A stretch of 64,000 bases of DNA from Pedobacter metabolipauper (GCF_004362715.1 NZ_SNYC01000004.1:744001-808000), one strand, 5' to 3'. Counted from the stretch's first letter, positions 1 to 7,797 are shown. Notes: a model not told the origin generated them from the letters alone. Numbers and translations: made by a program.

Positions 1-166
1 TAATATAAGTTGAGGATAGCAAACCACGAGCGACAACAGGTAATGCTTAAATTAAATAAATATCATTGAACATTTACTTTTAGCAGAGGTTAGATAAATA
101 GCCTCAAGATCATGCAAAAGCTATTGATATATTAAACTATAATAAATACAAACAATATATATAAGA
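1..166. other. Upstream region of the fucose-type operon, no gene seen
   Basis: AT-rich sequence with no convincing open frame. It runs directly into the start of the FAH-family hydrolase gene. I could not find a clear TAnnTTTG promoter box. The closest is a degenerate TACTTTTA at 75-82, without a properly spaced -33 TTG. The operon may therefore continue from a gene to the left of the window, for example the fuconate dehydratase that the pathway needs and that is absent here. Confidence 0.4.
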
Positions 167-1024
167 ATGAAATTAATCAGATGGGGATCTGCGGATCAGG
201 AAAAAACAGGAGTGATCATTGACGATATTTCTTACGATACATCGGCCTTCGGCGGTGATTATAATGAGCAATTCTTTAACAATAACGGATTGGTCCGTTT
301 AGAAGAATTTGTTAAAGCAAATCAGGGTAGGTTAATAGAAATCCCTGCCGGATCCAGGCTGGGTTCACCCATAGCACGCCCATCAAAAATAGTATGTATA
401 GGGCTTAACTATGCCGATCATGCGAAAGAAACCAATGCGCCTATGCCACCAGAACCGGTCATCTTTATGAAGTCAACAACTGCAATGGCAGGTCCCTTCG
501 ACGATATTGTAATTCCTAAAAATTCAGTCAAAACAGATTGGGAAGTAGAACTGGCCATAGTTATAGGTAAAAAGGCATCCTATATAGAAGAGACAGAAGC
601 ACTGGACTACGTAGCAGGATATGTATTACACAACGATGTATCAGAACGCGAGTTTCAGATGGAGCGGAACGGAACCTGGGATAAAGGAAAGGGCTGCGAT
701 ACGTTTGCCCCGCTCGGGCCATTCCTGGCTACACCCGATGAGATCAGTGATGTAAATAATCTTCGTCTCTGGTTAACCGTAAATGGAAAAATGATGCAGG
801 ATGGAACTACGGCCAATTTTATCTTCAACATCCCGTTTGTAGTAGCCTATGTAAGCCAGTTCATGACCTTACTTCCTGGCGATGTCATCTCAACAGGAAC
901 ACCTGCAGGTGTTGGGCTAGGATTTAAGCCACCCATCTATTTAAAAGAAGGAGATGTGGTAGAGTTGGGTGTTGATGGATTAGGCACTTCAAGGCAGCAG
1001 GTTAAAAACTATGTTAAGAATTGA
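167..1024 (+). CDS. FAH-family hydrolase, probable 2,4-diketo-3-deoxy-L-fuconate hydrolase
   Basis: This 285-aa protein belongs to the fumarylacetoacetate hydrolase (FAH) superfamily, whose members cleave C-C bonds in diketo acids in the cytoplasm using Mg2+ or Mn2+. The fold signatures are visible: the Rxx-KIVCIGLNYADHA segment near residues 71-86, KSTTAMAGP at 102-110, and the metal-binding acidic residues E126, E128 (DWEVELA) and D157 (NDVSERE). GDVISTGTPAGVG lies near the C terminus. The length is normal for the short bacterial FAH family. The next two genes encode a fuconolactonase-like amidohydrolase and an SDR dehydrogenase. Together they match the non-phosphorylating L-fucose route, in which this enzyme splits 2,4-diketo-3-deoxyfuconate to pyruvate and lactate. 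The family call is firm; the exact substrate is inferred from context. Its 3' end overlaps the next gene by 14 bp, indicating translational coupling. Confidence 0.9.
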   Translation: MKLIRWGSADQEKTGVIIDDISYDTSAFGGDYNEQFFNNNGLVRLEEFVKANQGRLIEIPAGSRLGSPIARPSKIVCIGLNYADHAKETNAPMPPEPVIFMKSTTAMAGPFDDIVIPKNSVKTDWEVELAIVIGKKASYIEETEALDYVAGYVLHNDVSEREFQMERNGTWDKGKGCDTFAPLGPFLATPDEISDVNNLRLWLTVNGKMMQDGTTANFIFNIPFVVAYVSQFMTLLPGDVISTGTPAGVGLGFKPPIYLKEGDVVELGVDGLGTSRQQVKNYVKN

Positions 1025-1844
1025 TTCACACCAGCACTTCTGGAAATATAATGCCCTAAGGGACAGTTGGATCACCGATGATATGTCAATGTTGCGCAAT
1101 GATTTCCTTCCGCAGCAACTGGAGCCTATACTTAGGGAATTTAACTTTGATGGCTGCATAGCCGTACAATCAGACCAATCGCCGGAAGAGAATGCCTTTC
1201 AGCTGGAAAATGCCGGTAAACACGCATTCATAAAAGCCGTTGTCGGCTGGGTAGATCTGCAGGCGGTAAATATTACAGAACAACTGGAAGAATTGCATCA
1301 GTATGAAAAACTGAAAGGCTTCAGGCACATCCTGCAGTCAGAAGCAGACCGGTCGCTGATGTTGAAGCCTGCATTTATGAATGGGGTCAGCCAGTTAAAC
1401 CAATACGGCTTTACTTATGACATCCTGATTCTCCGGGATCAGCTGACCTATGCCGCAGAGCTAACTGCTAAATTTCCAAACCAGCCCTTTGTATTAGATC
1501 ATATGGCAAAGCCTGATGTTAAAAACAAAAGCATCAGTCAGTGGAAAACGGAGATCAGGGAACTTGCAAAACGAGAAAATACCTGTTGCAAAATATCAGG
1601 GATGCTCACAGAAGCAGATTGGAAAAGCTGGAAGCCGGAAGATCTTATACCCTATCTGGATGTGGTCTTTGAGGCCTTCGGATCCAAAAGAATAATGTAT
1701 GGGTCAGACTGGCCAGTCAGTCTCCTGGCCGCAAAATACGCACAGCAGTTGAACATGCTGCAAGCGTATGTAACCAGGCTCAGCAAAAATGAACAACAGT
1801 TATTCTGGGGAGGTAATGCCGCAGAATTTTACAATTTAAAATAA
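1011..1844 (+). CDS. Amidohydrolase family 2, probable L-fuconolactone hydrolase
   Basis: This 277-aa cytoplasmic TIM-barrel amidohydrolase has the metal-site motif D5-S-H7-Q-H9 at the N terminus, a conserved FRH at residue 106, LDHMAKP with H164, and MYGSDWP with D233 near the C terminus. That is the usual pattern of the family-2 lactonases, which open sugar lactones such as L-fuconolactone and L-rhamnonolactone. The start lies inside the end of the upstream FAH gene (14-bp overlap), and the SDR gene begins 7 bp after its stop, so the three form one operon. Substrate assignment to L-fucono-1,5-lactone rests on the neighbours and on similarity of the opening motif to characterised fuconolactonases. 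Rhamnonolactone remains possible. Confidence 0.88.
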   Translation: MLRIDSHQHFWKYNALRDSWITDDMSMLRNDFLPQQLEPILREFNFDGCIAVQSDQSPEENAFQLENAGKHAFIKAVVGWVDLQAVNITEQLEELHQYEKLKGFRHILQSEADRSLMLKPAFMNGVSQLNQYGFTYDILILRDQLTYAAELTAKFPNQPFVLDHMAKPDVKNKSISQWKTEIRELAKRENTCCKISGMLTEADWKSWKPEDLIPYLDVVFEAFGSKRIMYGSDWPVSLLAAKYAQQLNMLQAYVTRLSKNEQQLFWGGNAAEFYNLK

Positions 1845-1851
1845 CCACTTT

Positions 1852-2634
1852 ATGGATCTGCAGTTAAAAGATAAAGTCATCATCGTAACAGGAGGAGCAA
1901 AAGGCATAGGCGAAGGCATAGTCAGACTTTTGGCAAATGAAGGAGCAATCCCGGTAATCATTGGCCGTAATGAAGCCGATAACTTAAAACTGGTTAAGGA
2001 AATCCTGGCTACAGGTAATAACGCATTTCAGTTTCCCGCAGAATTAACCCGGCCGGAAGATCCTGAAAAGGTAATAAACAACGTGCTGCAAAAGTTTGGA
2101 ACAATTCATGGCCTGGTAAATAATGCCGGGGTAAATGATGGAGTAGGATTGGCAAACGGAAATTATGAACAGTTTGTAGAAAGCCTTCATAAGAATGTGA
2201 TCCACTATTATCTCATGGCGCACCATGCACTTCCGGCATTAATAAAAACAAAGGGGGCAATCGTAAATATAGGATCTAAAGTAGCAGATACCGGCCAGGG
2301 CGGCACCTCAGCTTATGCAGCCTCCAATGGAGCCAGAAATGCACTGACCCGTGAATGGGCGGTTGAGCTACTACCGCATGGTATCCGCGTAAATTCAGTG
2401 ATCGTTGCAGAATGTTATACCCCGCTTTATCAAACCTGGATCAATTCCATTCCAGATTCCGTACAAAAACTGGAAGCAATAAAAGCAAAGATCCCACTTG
2501 GCAAGCGGATGACAACAGCAGAAGAAATAGCCAGCTCAGTAGCTTTCCTGCTTTCAGAAGTTTCCAGCCATACAACTGGCCAACTGATCTATGTAGATGG
2601 CGGATACGTGCATCTTGATCGTTCATTAAGTTAA
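1852..2634 (+). CDS. SDR-family oxidoreductase with atypical YxxxN active site
   Basis: This 260-aa Rossmann-fold short-chain dehydrogenase probably acts as L-fucose dehydrogenase or 2-keto-3-deoxy-L-fuconate dehydrogenase in the same pathway as the two genes before it. The cofactor motif TGGAKGIGEG starts near residue 13, NNAG lies near 90-93, S142 is the expected catalytic serine and Y155 the catalytic tyrosine. The position normally filled by the catalytic lysine (YxxxK) is asparagine N159, encoded by AAT at 2326-2328; the neighbouring residues (AYAASNGARNALTRE) are otherwise canonical. The C terminus (TGQLIYVDGGYVHLD) is normal, so the gene is not truncated. The lysine change could be a subfamily feature or could impair activity. 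The stop codon falls inside a 14-bp tandem repeat. Confidence 0.88.
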   Translation: MDLQLKDKVIIVTGGAKGIGEGIVRLLANEGAIPVIIGRNEADNLKLVKEILATGNNAFQFPAELTRPEDPEKVINNVLQKFGTIHGLVNNAGVNDGVGLANGNYEQFVESLHKNVIHYYLMAHHALPALIKTKGAIVNIGSKVADTGQGGTSAYAASNGARNALTREWAVELLPHGIRVNSVIVAECYTPLYQTWINSIPDSVQKLEAIKAKIPLGKRMTTAEEIASSVAFLLSEVSSHTTGQLIYVDGGYVHLDRSLS

Positions 2635-2676
2635 CGTTCTCAAGTTAACGTGCTCTAAATAACGTTCTCAAGTTAA
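2628..2676. repeat. 14-bp tandem repeat, about 3.5 copies
   Basis: Three consecutive 14-bp units of the form AAGTTAACGTTCTC start at 2628, 2642 and 2656, and a partial fourth (AAGTTAA) starts at 2670. The second unit differs at one base and the third at its first four positions. The stop codon of the SDR gene (2632-2634) is in the first unit. The array runs straight into the left arm of the hairpin element that follows. This is a direct observation; the function is unknown. Confidence 0.8.
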
Positions 2677-2760
2677 AAAGAGAAAATTATTCGCTGGCTG
2701 GAATAATCCCGATGAAGAATCGGAATGAATCCTATGCCCGCTCACAACTTCTCTTTTTAA
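2673..2760. terminator. Bidirectional terminator-like, multi-hairpin element
   Basis: A perfect 12-bp inverted repeat (TTAAAAAGAGAA at 2673-2684 and TTCTCTTTTTAA at 2749-2760) encloses two smaller perfect hairpins: ATTATTC/GAATAAT (2686-2692 with 2701-2707) and CCGAT/ATCGG (2709-2713 with 2719-2723). It sits between two convergent genes, the SDR (+) and the aminopeptidase (-), and its A-rich and T-rich arms would give a U-rich tail in both directions, as a shared terminator would. The branched interior is more elaborate than a simple terminator. Confidence 0.6.
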
Positions 2761-2776
2761 TGAAAAATCCTTACTT

Positions 2777-4552
2777 CTAAATGGCCTTGGTCTCTTTCTG
2801 CAGCCACTCAGTCTCTTCGGTAGTCAAAAGCGGACTTAACCGTTCAAAAACCAAAGCGTTATACCTGTTTAACCAGTCAATTTGAGCAGGAGACAGTAAT
2901 TCCTTAACTACAATACGCGTACTGATAGGAGCAATGGTTAAGCATTCAAACGCGTAAAATTCATTAAACTCATTAATCACATCAGGAATGGTATTAACCA
3001 GGTTTTCTATCCGGATCCCATGTTTTCCCGGACGATAGATGCCAGGTTCAACAGAAGTGATCATACCCAGCTCAATAGCTACAGGAGTAGCAGTAGGATT
3101 AAAAACCTGCGGCCCCTCATGAACATTTAAAAAATACCCAACACCATGGCCGGTACCGTGACCGTAGTTTAACGCATAATCCCATAAAGGCTTACGCGTA
3201 ATCGCATCAATCTGGTATCCGCAGGTCCCTTTAGGGAAACGGACCTTGCAGCCTTCAATCATACCCTTTAAAACCAGCGTATAGTCCGTTTTTTCTTCAT
3301 CCGTATTATTTCCCATAGGAATGGTACGCGTAATATCGGTAGTGCCATAAAAATACTGGCCGCCAGAATCAACCAGGAAAAGGCCCTCAGCCTTAACCTC
3401 AGCATTGCTTTCTTCAGAGGCACCATAATGCGGTAAAGCACCGTGGGCACGGTATGCACTGATGGTATTAAAGCTATCACCGATAAAACCATCCTGTTCC
3501 GCCCTGAATTTACGAAGCACTGCAGCGGCAGAAAGTTCAGTGATCATGGTAGTCCCAATCGCCTCAGAAAGCCATTTCAGAAAACGGGTAATTGCAACAC
3601 CATCCTTCAGCATCGCCGTGCGGGTATTAGCCAGTTCAATATCGTTCTTAATGGTTTTAAAATAAGTAGAAGGATTGGTATCCTTTATAATCCGTGCAGA
3701 AACAGGAAGCAGCTTTAGATAAGCAAAGCAGTTCCGTTTAGGGTCAATCAAAACAATACTGTGCTTGGGAAGCAAGCTAAGCGCAGCTTCAATCTCTCCA
3801 TAAGGGAAGATCTCAACACCGCTTTTCAAAAGCGTTTCTTTATCTTCAATGCTTAGCTTCTCCGGATTGATATAAAGCTTGGCATGATCTTGATTGATCA
3901 GGGCAAAACCCAAAACAACGGGATTATAGTTCACATCCTTACCGCGCACATTAAACAACCAGGCAAGATCATCCAAAGAAGAGATCAAGTGATGGTCAGC
4001 ACCCAGCTTTTGCATCTCGGTTCTAACGCCGGCAAGCTTACTGCTTACAGACTGCCCGGCATGTTCATCAGCAATTAAAAAAGCAGGTTCGGCAGGAAGC
4101 TCCGGCCTGTTCTCCCAAATTGGGCTTAAGTAATCTTTGTCAGTTAGGTTAATACCCTTGTCAGCAAATTGCTGGCTCATCAGTTCACCTAAAAGGATAG
4201 AAAGCAAACGTTCATTGCTAGCTACAACAGCACCCTTGTCCAGCTTTTCAATTAACCATTGAATGTATTCAGGAGCATGCTGTACCTTTTGTTTCACCAG
4301 TTCAAAACCGCTGTTCTCCAATTGCTCGGCAGCTTGTTCAAAATATCTGAAATCAGTCCATAAGCCTGCAAAGTCATCGGTAATAACCAAAGTACCCGCA
4401 GAGCCTCTAAAGCCAGAAGCAAATGGAATGCATTTATAATGTTTAGGAAGATACTCACTAATGTGTGGATCAGCAGAGGGGATAATATAAGCCGATACAT
4501 TGTCGGCCTTCATCTGTTTACGTATGGCACTCAGTTTTTCCGGATAAGTCAT
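2777..4552 (-). CDS. pepP: Xaa-Pro aminopeptidase, M24B family
   Basis: This 591-aa cytoplasmic metallopeptidase removes an N-terminal residue from peptides whose second residue is proline. It has the three-domain layout of the long (APP1-like) form: two creatinase-like N-terminal domains (about 1-150 and 155-310) and a pita-bread catalytic domain from about 315. The five metal ligands of M24 peptidases are present: D395, D406, H469 (HGTGHG), E502 (VEPGIY) and E516 (RIENLV). H479 in VHEGP is the usual proton-shuttle histidine. Length and motifs are complete, so it should be active. The gene is convergent with the fucose-type operon and stands before a small lipoprotein gene on the same strand. 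A housekeeping role in peptide turnover is the simplest reading. Confidence 0.95.
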   Translation of the reverse strand: MTYPEKLSAIRKQMKADNVSAYIIPSADPHISEYLPKHYKCIPFASGFRGSAGTLVITDDFAGLWTDFRYFEQAAEQLENSGFELVKQKVQHAPEYIQWLIEKLDKGAVVASNERLLSILLGELMSQQFADKGINLTDKDYLSPIWENRPELPAEPAFLIADEHAGQSVSSKLAGVRTEMQKLGADHHLISSLDDLAWLFNVRGKDVNYNPVVLGFALINQDHAKLYINPEKLSIEDKETLLKSGVEIFPYGEIEAALSLLPKHSIVLIDPKRNCFAYLKLLPVSARIIKDTNPSTYFKTIKNDIELANTRTAMLKDGVAITRFLKWLSEAIGTTMITELSAAAVLRKFRAEQDGFIGDSFNTISAYRAHGALPHYGASEESNAEVKAEGLFLVDSGGQYFYGTTDITRTIPMGNNTDEEKTDYTLVLKGMIEGCKVRFPKGTCGYQIDAITRKPLWDYALNYGHGTGHGVGYFLNVHEGPQVFNPTATPVAIELGMITSVEPGIYRPGKHGIRIENLVNTIPDVINEFNEFYAFECLTIAPISTRIVVKELLSPAQIDWLNRYNALVFERLSPLLTTEETEWLQKETKAI

Positions 4553-4589
4553 AATTGCATTTTAATCTGTACGGTAAACGCAAATCTAA

Positions 4590-5066
4590 TTATTTATGAA
4601 TTACATAGGAGTTATAACCCGTATTTTCTAAAGGCAGGCCATTAAATTTAGCTGTAAAATATTCATAGGTAGTGCCGCCGCACTTAACCGACTTCACTTT
4701 AAAATAAAGATCCAGTGTGTCTGCATCATTTTTAAGATCGATGAAAAACCGTTTGCAAATATCCTGACCTATGACAACCTCGGAATGAAAGTCTTTAAGA
4801 TTTAATTGATAATGACCCTTGGAAGCTGCGATCTCTGAATAATCGAAATCTGCTGGCAGGCCGTTAATACCAGTAACAAAAACGTCAGCTGGTAAGTGTT
4901 TTGAAGGAGCTTTTCCAATCAGGTAATCACCGGTTGCTTTATCTTTAAGATCAAGCGCGATCCAGCCATTTCCAACCGAAGCAGGTTCAATATACTGGCA
5001 TTCATTGCGGCATCCAAATAATGAAATAGTAAATAATACCAGAAGGAGATTAAGAAATGCTTTCAT
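4590..5066 (-). CDS. Small lipoprotein of unknown function
   Basis: This 158-aa protein has a lipoprotein signal peptide: a hydrophobic stretch at residues 4-17, then LFGC with the lipidated cysteine at C19. The mature part begins RNECQYIEPASVG and contains three further cysteines (C23 in NECQY, one in GQDICKRF, one in SVKCGG), which could form disulfides. I do not recognise a family. The mature sequence reads as a small beta-rich domain anchored in the inner or outer membrane. It ends 37 bp upstream of the aminopeptidase start on the same strand, so the two could be co-transcribed. No functional link is evident. Confidence 0.75.
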   Translation of the reverse strand: MKAFLNLLLVLFTISLFGCRNECQYIEPASVGNGWIALDLKDKATGDYLIGKAPSKHLPADVFVTGINGLPADFDYSEIAASKGHYQLNLKDFHSEVVIGQDICKRFFIDLKNDADTLDLYFKVKSVKCGGTTYEYFTAKFNGLPLENTGYNSYVIHK

Positions 5067-5593
5067 AAATCAAATATCACACTTCTTTTTATTTAGGGTA
5101 TCAAAAATCTAAATTTTCCTTTCCTAAATAACTTCATTTGTGTTACTTAAAAGGTGCTCCTATCCTGGTGCTATTTTGCAAATTCCCTCATAAATCTGCT
5201 TTTTTTAAATAGGGATACAACATTACAGTCTTACTGTAATATCGGCAAGTGGAATTAACCGTTAATTGAACCGCCCAATGTAATTTTTATAGTTATGTAA
5301 CATATCTAAGATAAGATTCCCAATTTAATTAGAAACCTAATTTTTAATTGGTATACTTTAGAATAAACAATAACTGGCTACGTTACTACCACACCTCAAT
5401 AGCATACGTAGCCAGCCTGTTTAACCAAATCGCTAAAATCCGCAACTTAATCATCTGCTGCAATAACCGTTTCTAGGTATTTTTACGTGTAATTAATACG
5501 TGTTTTTAAGATTTTAGGCAGACAATAAAACTTTTTATGGTCTTAGGTTATTAATTCATTATACAATGAATTGATAACTAAAACATAACGATA
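5067..5593. other. 527-bp intergenic region with two hairpins, no gene seen
   Basis: No plausible coding frame was seen on either strand. The stretch is AT-rich and holds two inverted repeats. The first is CCAATT-T-AATTAG/CTAATT-TTT-AATTGG at 5320-5351, with an AAAC loop. The second is a perfect 10-bp stem, CTGGCTACGT (5374-5383) with ACGTAGCCAG (5406-5415). A TATACTTTAG sequence at 5352-5361, just before the second hairpin, resembles a promoter -7 box but lacks the TTTG. The region must contain the promoters for the divergent lipoprotein and 57-aa protein genes, and could encode a small RNA. Confidence 0.5.
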
Positions 5594-5767
5594 ATGGCAA
5601 AGTATTCAGAAAAAGCTGGAGATAAAGTAGCAGAAACCATGCACGAAATGAAAGAAGGCAAGCTAAAGACCGGAAGTGGTAAAAAAGTAACCTCAAAAAA
5701 ACAAGCCGTAGCCATAGGCCTTTCAGAGGCCCGTAAAGAAGGGGCTAAAGTTCCAAAGAAAAAGTAA
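5594..5767 (+). CDS. Small basic protein, DUF6496-like
   Basis: This 57-aa lysine-rich protein begins MAKYSEKAGDKVAETMHE and ends KEGAKVPKKK. It resembles the short Bacteroidota proteins annotated as DUF6496, which share the KxGSGKKVTSKKQAVAIGLSEAR core. The composition (about a quarter lysine, amphipathic helices, no cysteine) suggests a nucleic-acid-associated or stress-related protein, but no function is established to my knowledge. The start ATG follows an AT-rich leader, and the stop TAA lies 91 bp before the RsbQ-like gene on the same strand. The frame is complete and its composition is protein-like, which supports it despite its length. Confidence 0.8.
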   Translation: MAKYSEKAGDKVAETMHEMKEGKLKTGSGKKVTSKKQAVAIGLSEARKEGAKVPKKK

Positions 5768-5858
5768 CCTGTTTCGGAACAGTAATTGCATACCCATACC
5801 GGATATCATTCTTTTTAAGCGCATTAGCTTTCCGATAGAATGACCAGGGAGATATCAT

Positions 5859-6671
5859 ATGAGTGCTGAGCTGCGGGAAATAATTTCGAAAAGGAATAAT
5901 GTCAATATAATAGGAAACGGACCGGTAACGGTAATGTTCGCACATGGTTTTGGCTGCGACCAAAATACATGGCGTTCAATTATACCCGCATTTGAACACG
6001 AATATAAACTGGTTTTATTTGACTATGTAGGATCAGGGAATTCAGATCTGACCGCCTATCATGACGATCGTTACAGCACACTTGATGGATATGCACTCGA
6101 TGTAATTGAGATCTGCAGGGAGTTTGAACTCAGGGATGTAATCTTTATCGGGCATTCAGTAAGCAGTATGATTGGCGTATTGGCTTCACTGCAGGAACCT
6201 GCATTCTTTAAAAAGTTGATCCTTATCGGTCCATCGCCACGATACATCAACGACCAGGAATATATAGGCGGACTAGACCGGAAAGATTTAGAAGAACTGC
6301 TGGATGTCATGGACCAGAATTACCTGGGTTGGTCAAAAATGATGGCCCCATCCATAATGGGTAACTCAGATCGTCCTCATCTTGCGGAAAGTCTTACCCA
6401 AAATTTTTGTGCTGCAGATCCGGAAATCGCTAAAAAGTTTGCCCGTGTCACTTTTCTGTCAGATAACAGGAAAGATCTTTCCAGCGTAACCGTCCCAAGT
6501 TTAACCATCCAATGTGAAGATGATTTTCTTACATCAAAGTCCATAGCCGGATATATTCAGCAACACATGCCTAAAAATCAGGTTGTATTGTTGGATACAA
6601 GCGGACACTGCCCGCATCTAAGTGATCCGGAAGGTGTAATAGGGGCCATAAAATCTTTTATAACATGTTAA
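5859..6671 (+). CDS. RsbQ-like alpha/beta hydrolase
   Basis: This 270-aa cytoplasmic alpha/beta hydrolase closely matches Bacillus subtilis RsbQ from memory: shared stretches include FGCDQNTW, LFDYVGSG, RYSTLDGYA, FIGHSVSS and SGHCPHLS. The catalytic triad is S100 in GHSVSS, D222 in EDDFL and H250 in GHCPH. RsbQ is needed for the energy-stress branch of the SigB pathway, working with the PAS-containing phosphatase RsbP, probably by supplying or modifying a small hydrophobic ligand. The plant strigolactone and karrikin receptors D14/KAI2 belong to the same family. Here the gene overlaps by 7 bp a gene for a PAS-PAS protein, which keeps the RsbQ-PAS pairing, but the partner has no PP2C phosphatase domain. 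The ligand is unknown. Confidence 0.9.
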   Translation: MSAELREIISKRNNVNIIGNGPVTVMFAHGFGCDQNTWRSIIPAFEHEYKLVLFDYVGSGNSDLTAYHDDRYSTLDGYALDVIEICREFELRDVIFIGHSVSSMIGVLASLQEPAFFKKLILIGPSPRYINDQEYIGGLDRKDLEELLDVMDQNYLGWSKMMAPSIMGNSDRPHLAESLTQNFCAADPEIAKKFARVTFLSDNRKDLSSVTVPSLTIQCEDDFLTSKSIAGYIQQHMPKNQVVLLDTSGHCPHLSDPEGVIGAIKSFITC

Positions 6672-7735
6672 ATATGCCACTTCCCGAAGTTCTCAACGGT
6701 CTCAATGGTCTCAACGTTCTCAGCGTTCTCACCAGCGATAACTTTCTATATGATCAGCTGCCAACCGGATTTATATCATTCCGGCCTGATGGCAGCATCA
6801 TCCGCATCAATCAAACCTTTTTAAGTTGGTTAGAAATGCCAAACGATAATACCGTTAAAGAAAATTTTAAATCTATACTTACAAAGGCCTGTGCCGTTTA
6901 TTATACTTTGGTAATAGAGCCGCTGTTGAACTTACAGCCCCATGTAAATGAGATAAGCCTGAGTTTTAAAACCGCTACAGGAAGTTTTGATGCGCTGTTC
7001 AATGCCGTAAGCTATACAAACGACCAGGGAAATTTAATGCTCGTCAATGCATCGGTACAGAAAATAACATACCGGAAAAAATACGAAGCAGAATTGCTAT
7101 ACCAAAAGCGCCTGGAAGAAGAGCAAAAGAGTAAGTTTGAATTCCTGTCCAATACGGTTCCAAACCAAATCTGGACTGCCAGTCCAGATGGCCAACTGGC
7201 ATTCATCAACCAGCGGGTTAAAGATTACTTTAATATAAATGACCCAGCTCAATTAGGAGGTGCCTTATCGGTGTATGAGGAAGACAAGGAAAAGACCATT
7301 GAAGCCTGGAAAAGCTGTCTGCAGACCGGAAAGAAATTTGAAAAGGAAATCCGTCTGCAGGGAACACAGCAATATCCGGAATGGTTTCTTGTAACCGCTC
7401 AGCCCTTCTACAATGAACAAGGTGAAATTGAACTTTGGTTTGGATCGTCTACAAACATCCATAAACAAAAATCTTTACAGCTGGCCAACTACTCTGCATT
7501 AAGCGAGAGCTTAACAACGGCCCATAAAACCATTGATGAAAATACAGAAACACTGGAGAGTATCGCAGAAAATCAATCACATATGATCCGTAAGCCATTG
7601 GCAAATATGCTGGGCTTAATCAATTTATTAAAACTAGAATCCATGTCGCCGGAATGTAGCAGCCTGTTTAAACTTCTGGAACATAGTGCAACAGAATTAG
7701 ATACCATGATCAAAGAGGTATCTAACCAGATTTAA
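6665..7735 (+). CDS. PAS-PAS protein with DHp-like helix but no catalytic domain
   Basis: This 356-aa cytoplasmic sensor-like protein has two PAS domains, about residues 28-135 (LPTGFISFRPDGSIIRINQ) and 155-275 (TVPNQIWTASPDGQLAFINQ). A two-helix histidine-kinase dimerisation segment follows at about 290-356, with H306 in NQSHMIRKPLANML. The frame ends right after the second helix, so there is no HATPase domain and no PP2C domain. The DHp box reads H-M-I-R-K-P rather than H-E-x-R-T-P, as in many Bacteroidota PAS proteins of this type. It is translationally coupled to the RsbQ-like hydrolase upstream and is its likely partner. The output must come from another protein or from dimer-level signalling. 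An alternative start at 6674 is possible. The first 26 residues are encoded by a 9-bp tandem repeat. Confidence 0.85.
   Translation: MLNMPLPEVLNGLNGLNVLSVLTSDNFLYDQLPTGFISFRPDGSIIRINQTFLSWLEMPNDNTVKENFKSILTKACAVYYTLVIEPLLNLQPHVNEISLSFKTATGSFDALFNAVSYTNDQGNLMLVNASVQKITYRKKYEAELLYQKRLEEEQKSKFEFLSNTVPNQIWTASPDGQLAFINQRVKDYFNINDPAQLGGALSVYEEDKEKTIEAWKSCLQTGKKFEKEIRLQGTQQYPEWFLVTAQPFYNEQGEIELWFGSSTNIHKQKSLQLANYSALSESLTTAHKTIDENTETLESIAENQSHMIRKPLANMLGLINLLKLESMSPECSSLFKLLEHSATELDTMIKEVSNQI
6692..6736 (+). repeat. 9-bp tandem repeat inside the PAS gene N terminus
   Basis: Five consecutive 9-bp units beginning CTC (CTCAACGGT, CTCAATGGT, CTCAACGTT, CTCAGCGTT, CTCACCAGC) encode a Leu-Asn-Gly/Leu-Asn-Val/Leu-Ser-Val pattern ahead of the first PAS domain. 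The period is in frame, so copy-number change would alter linker length without a frameshift. It shares the word AACGTTCTCA with the tandem repeat at 2628-2676. Confidence 0.75.
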
Positions 7736-7797
7736 ATCTAACAGATCTCTGCGAAAATAAAGTTCATGAAAATCAACCTGCCTGGTAACTCATAAAT

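Noticed and set aside
2628..2760. Repeat and hairpin region considered as a CRISPR array or tRNA
   Set aside because: Units are 14 bp and contiguous without spacers, and the hairpins do not fit a cloverleaf; no cas genes are in the window.
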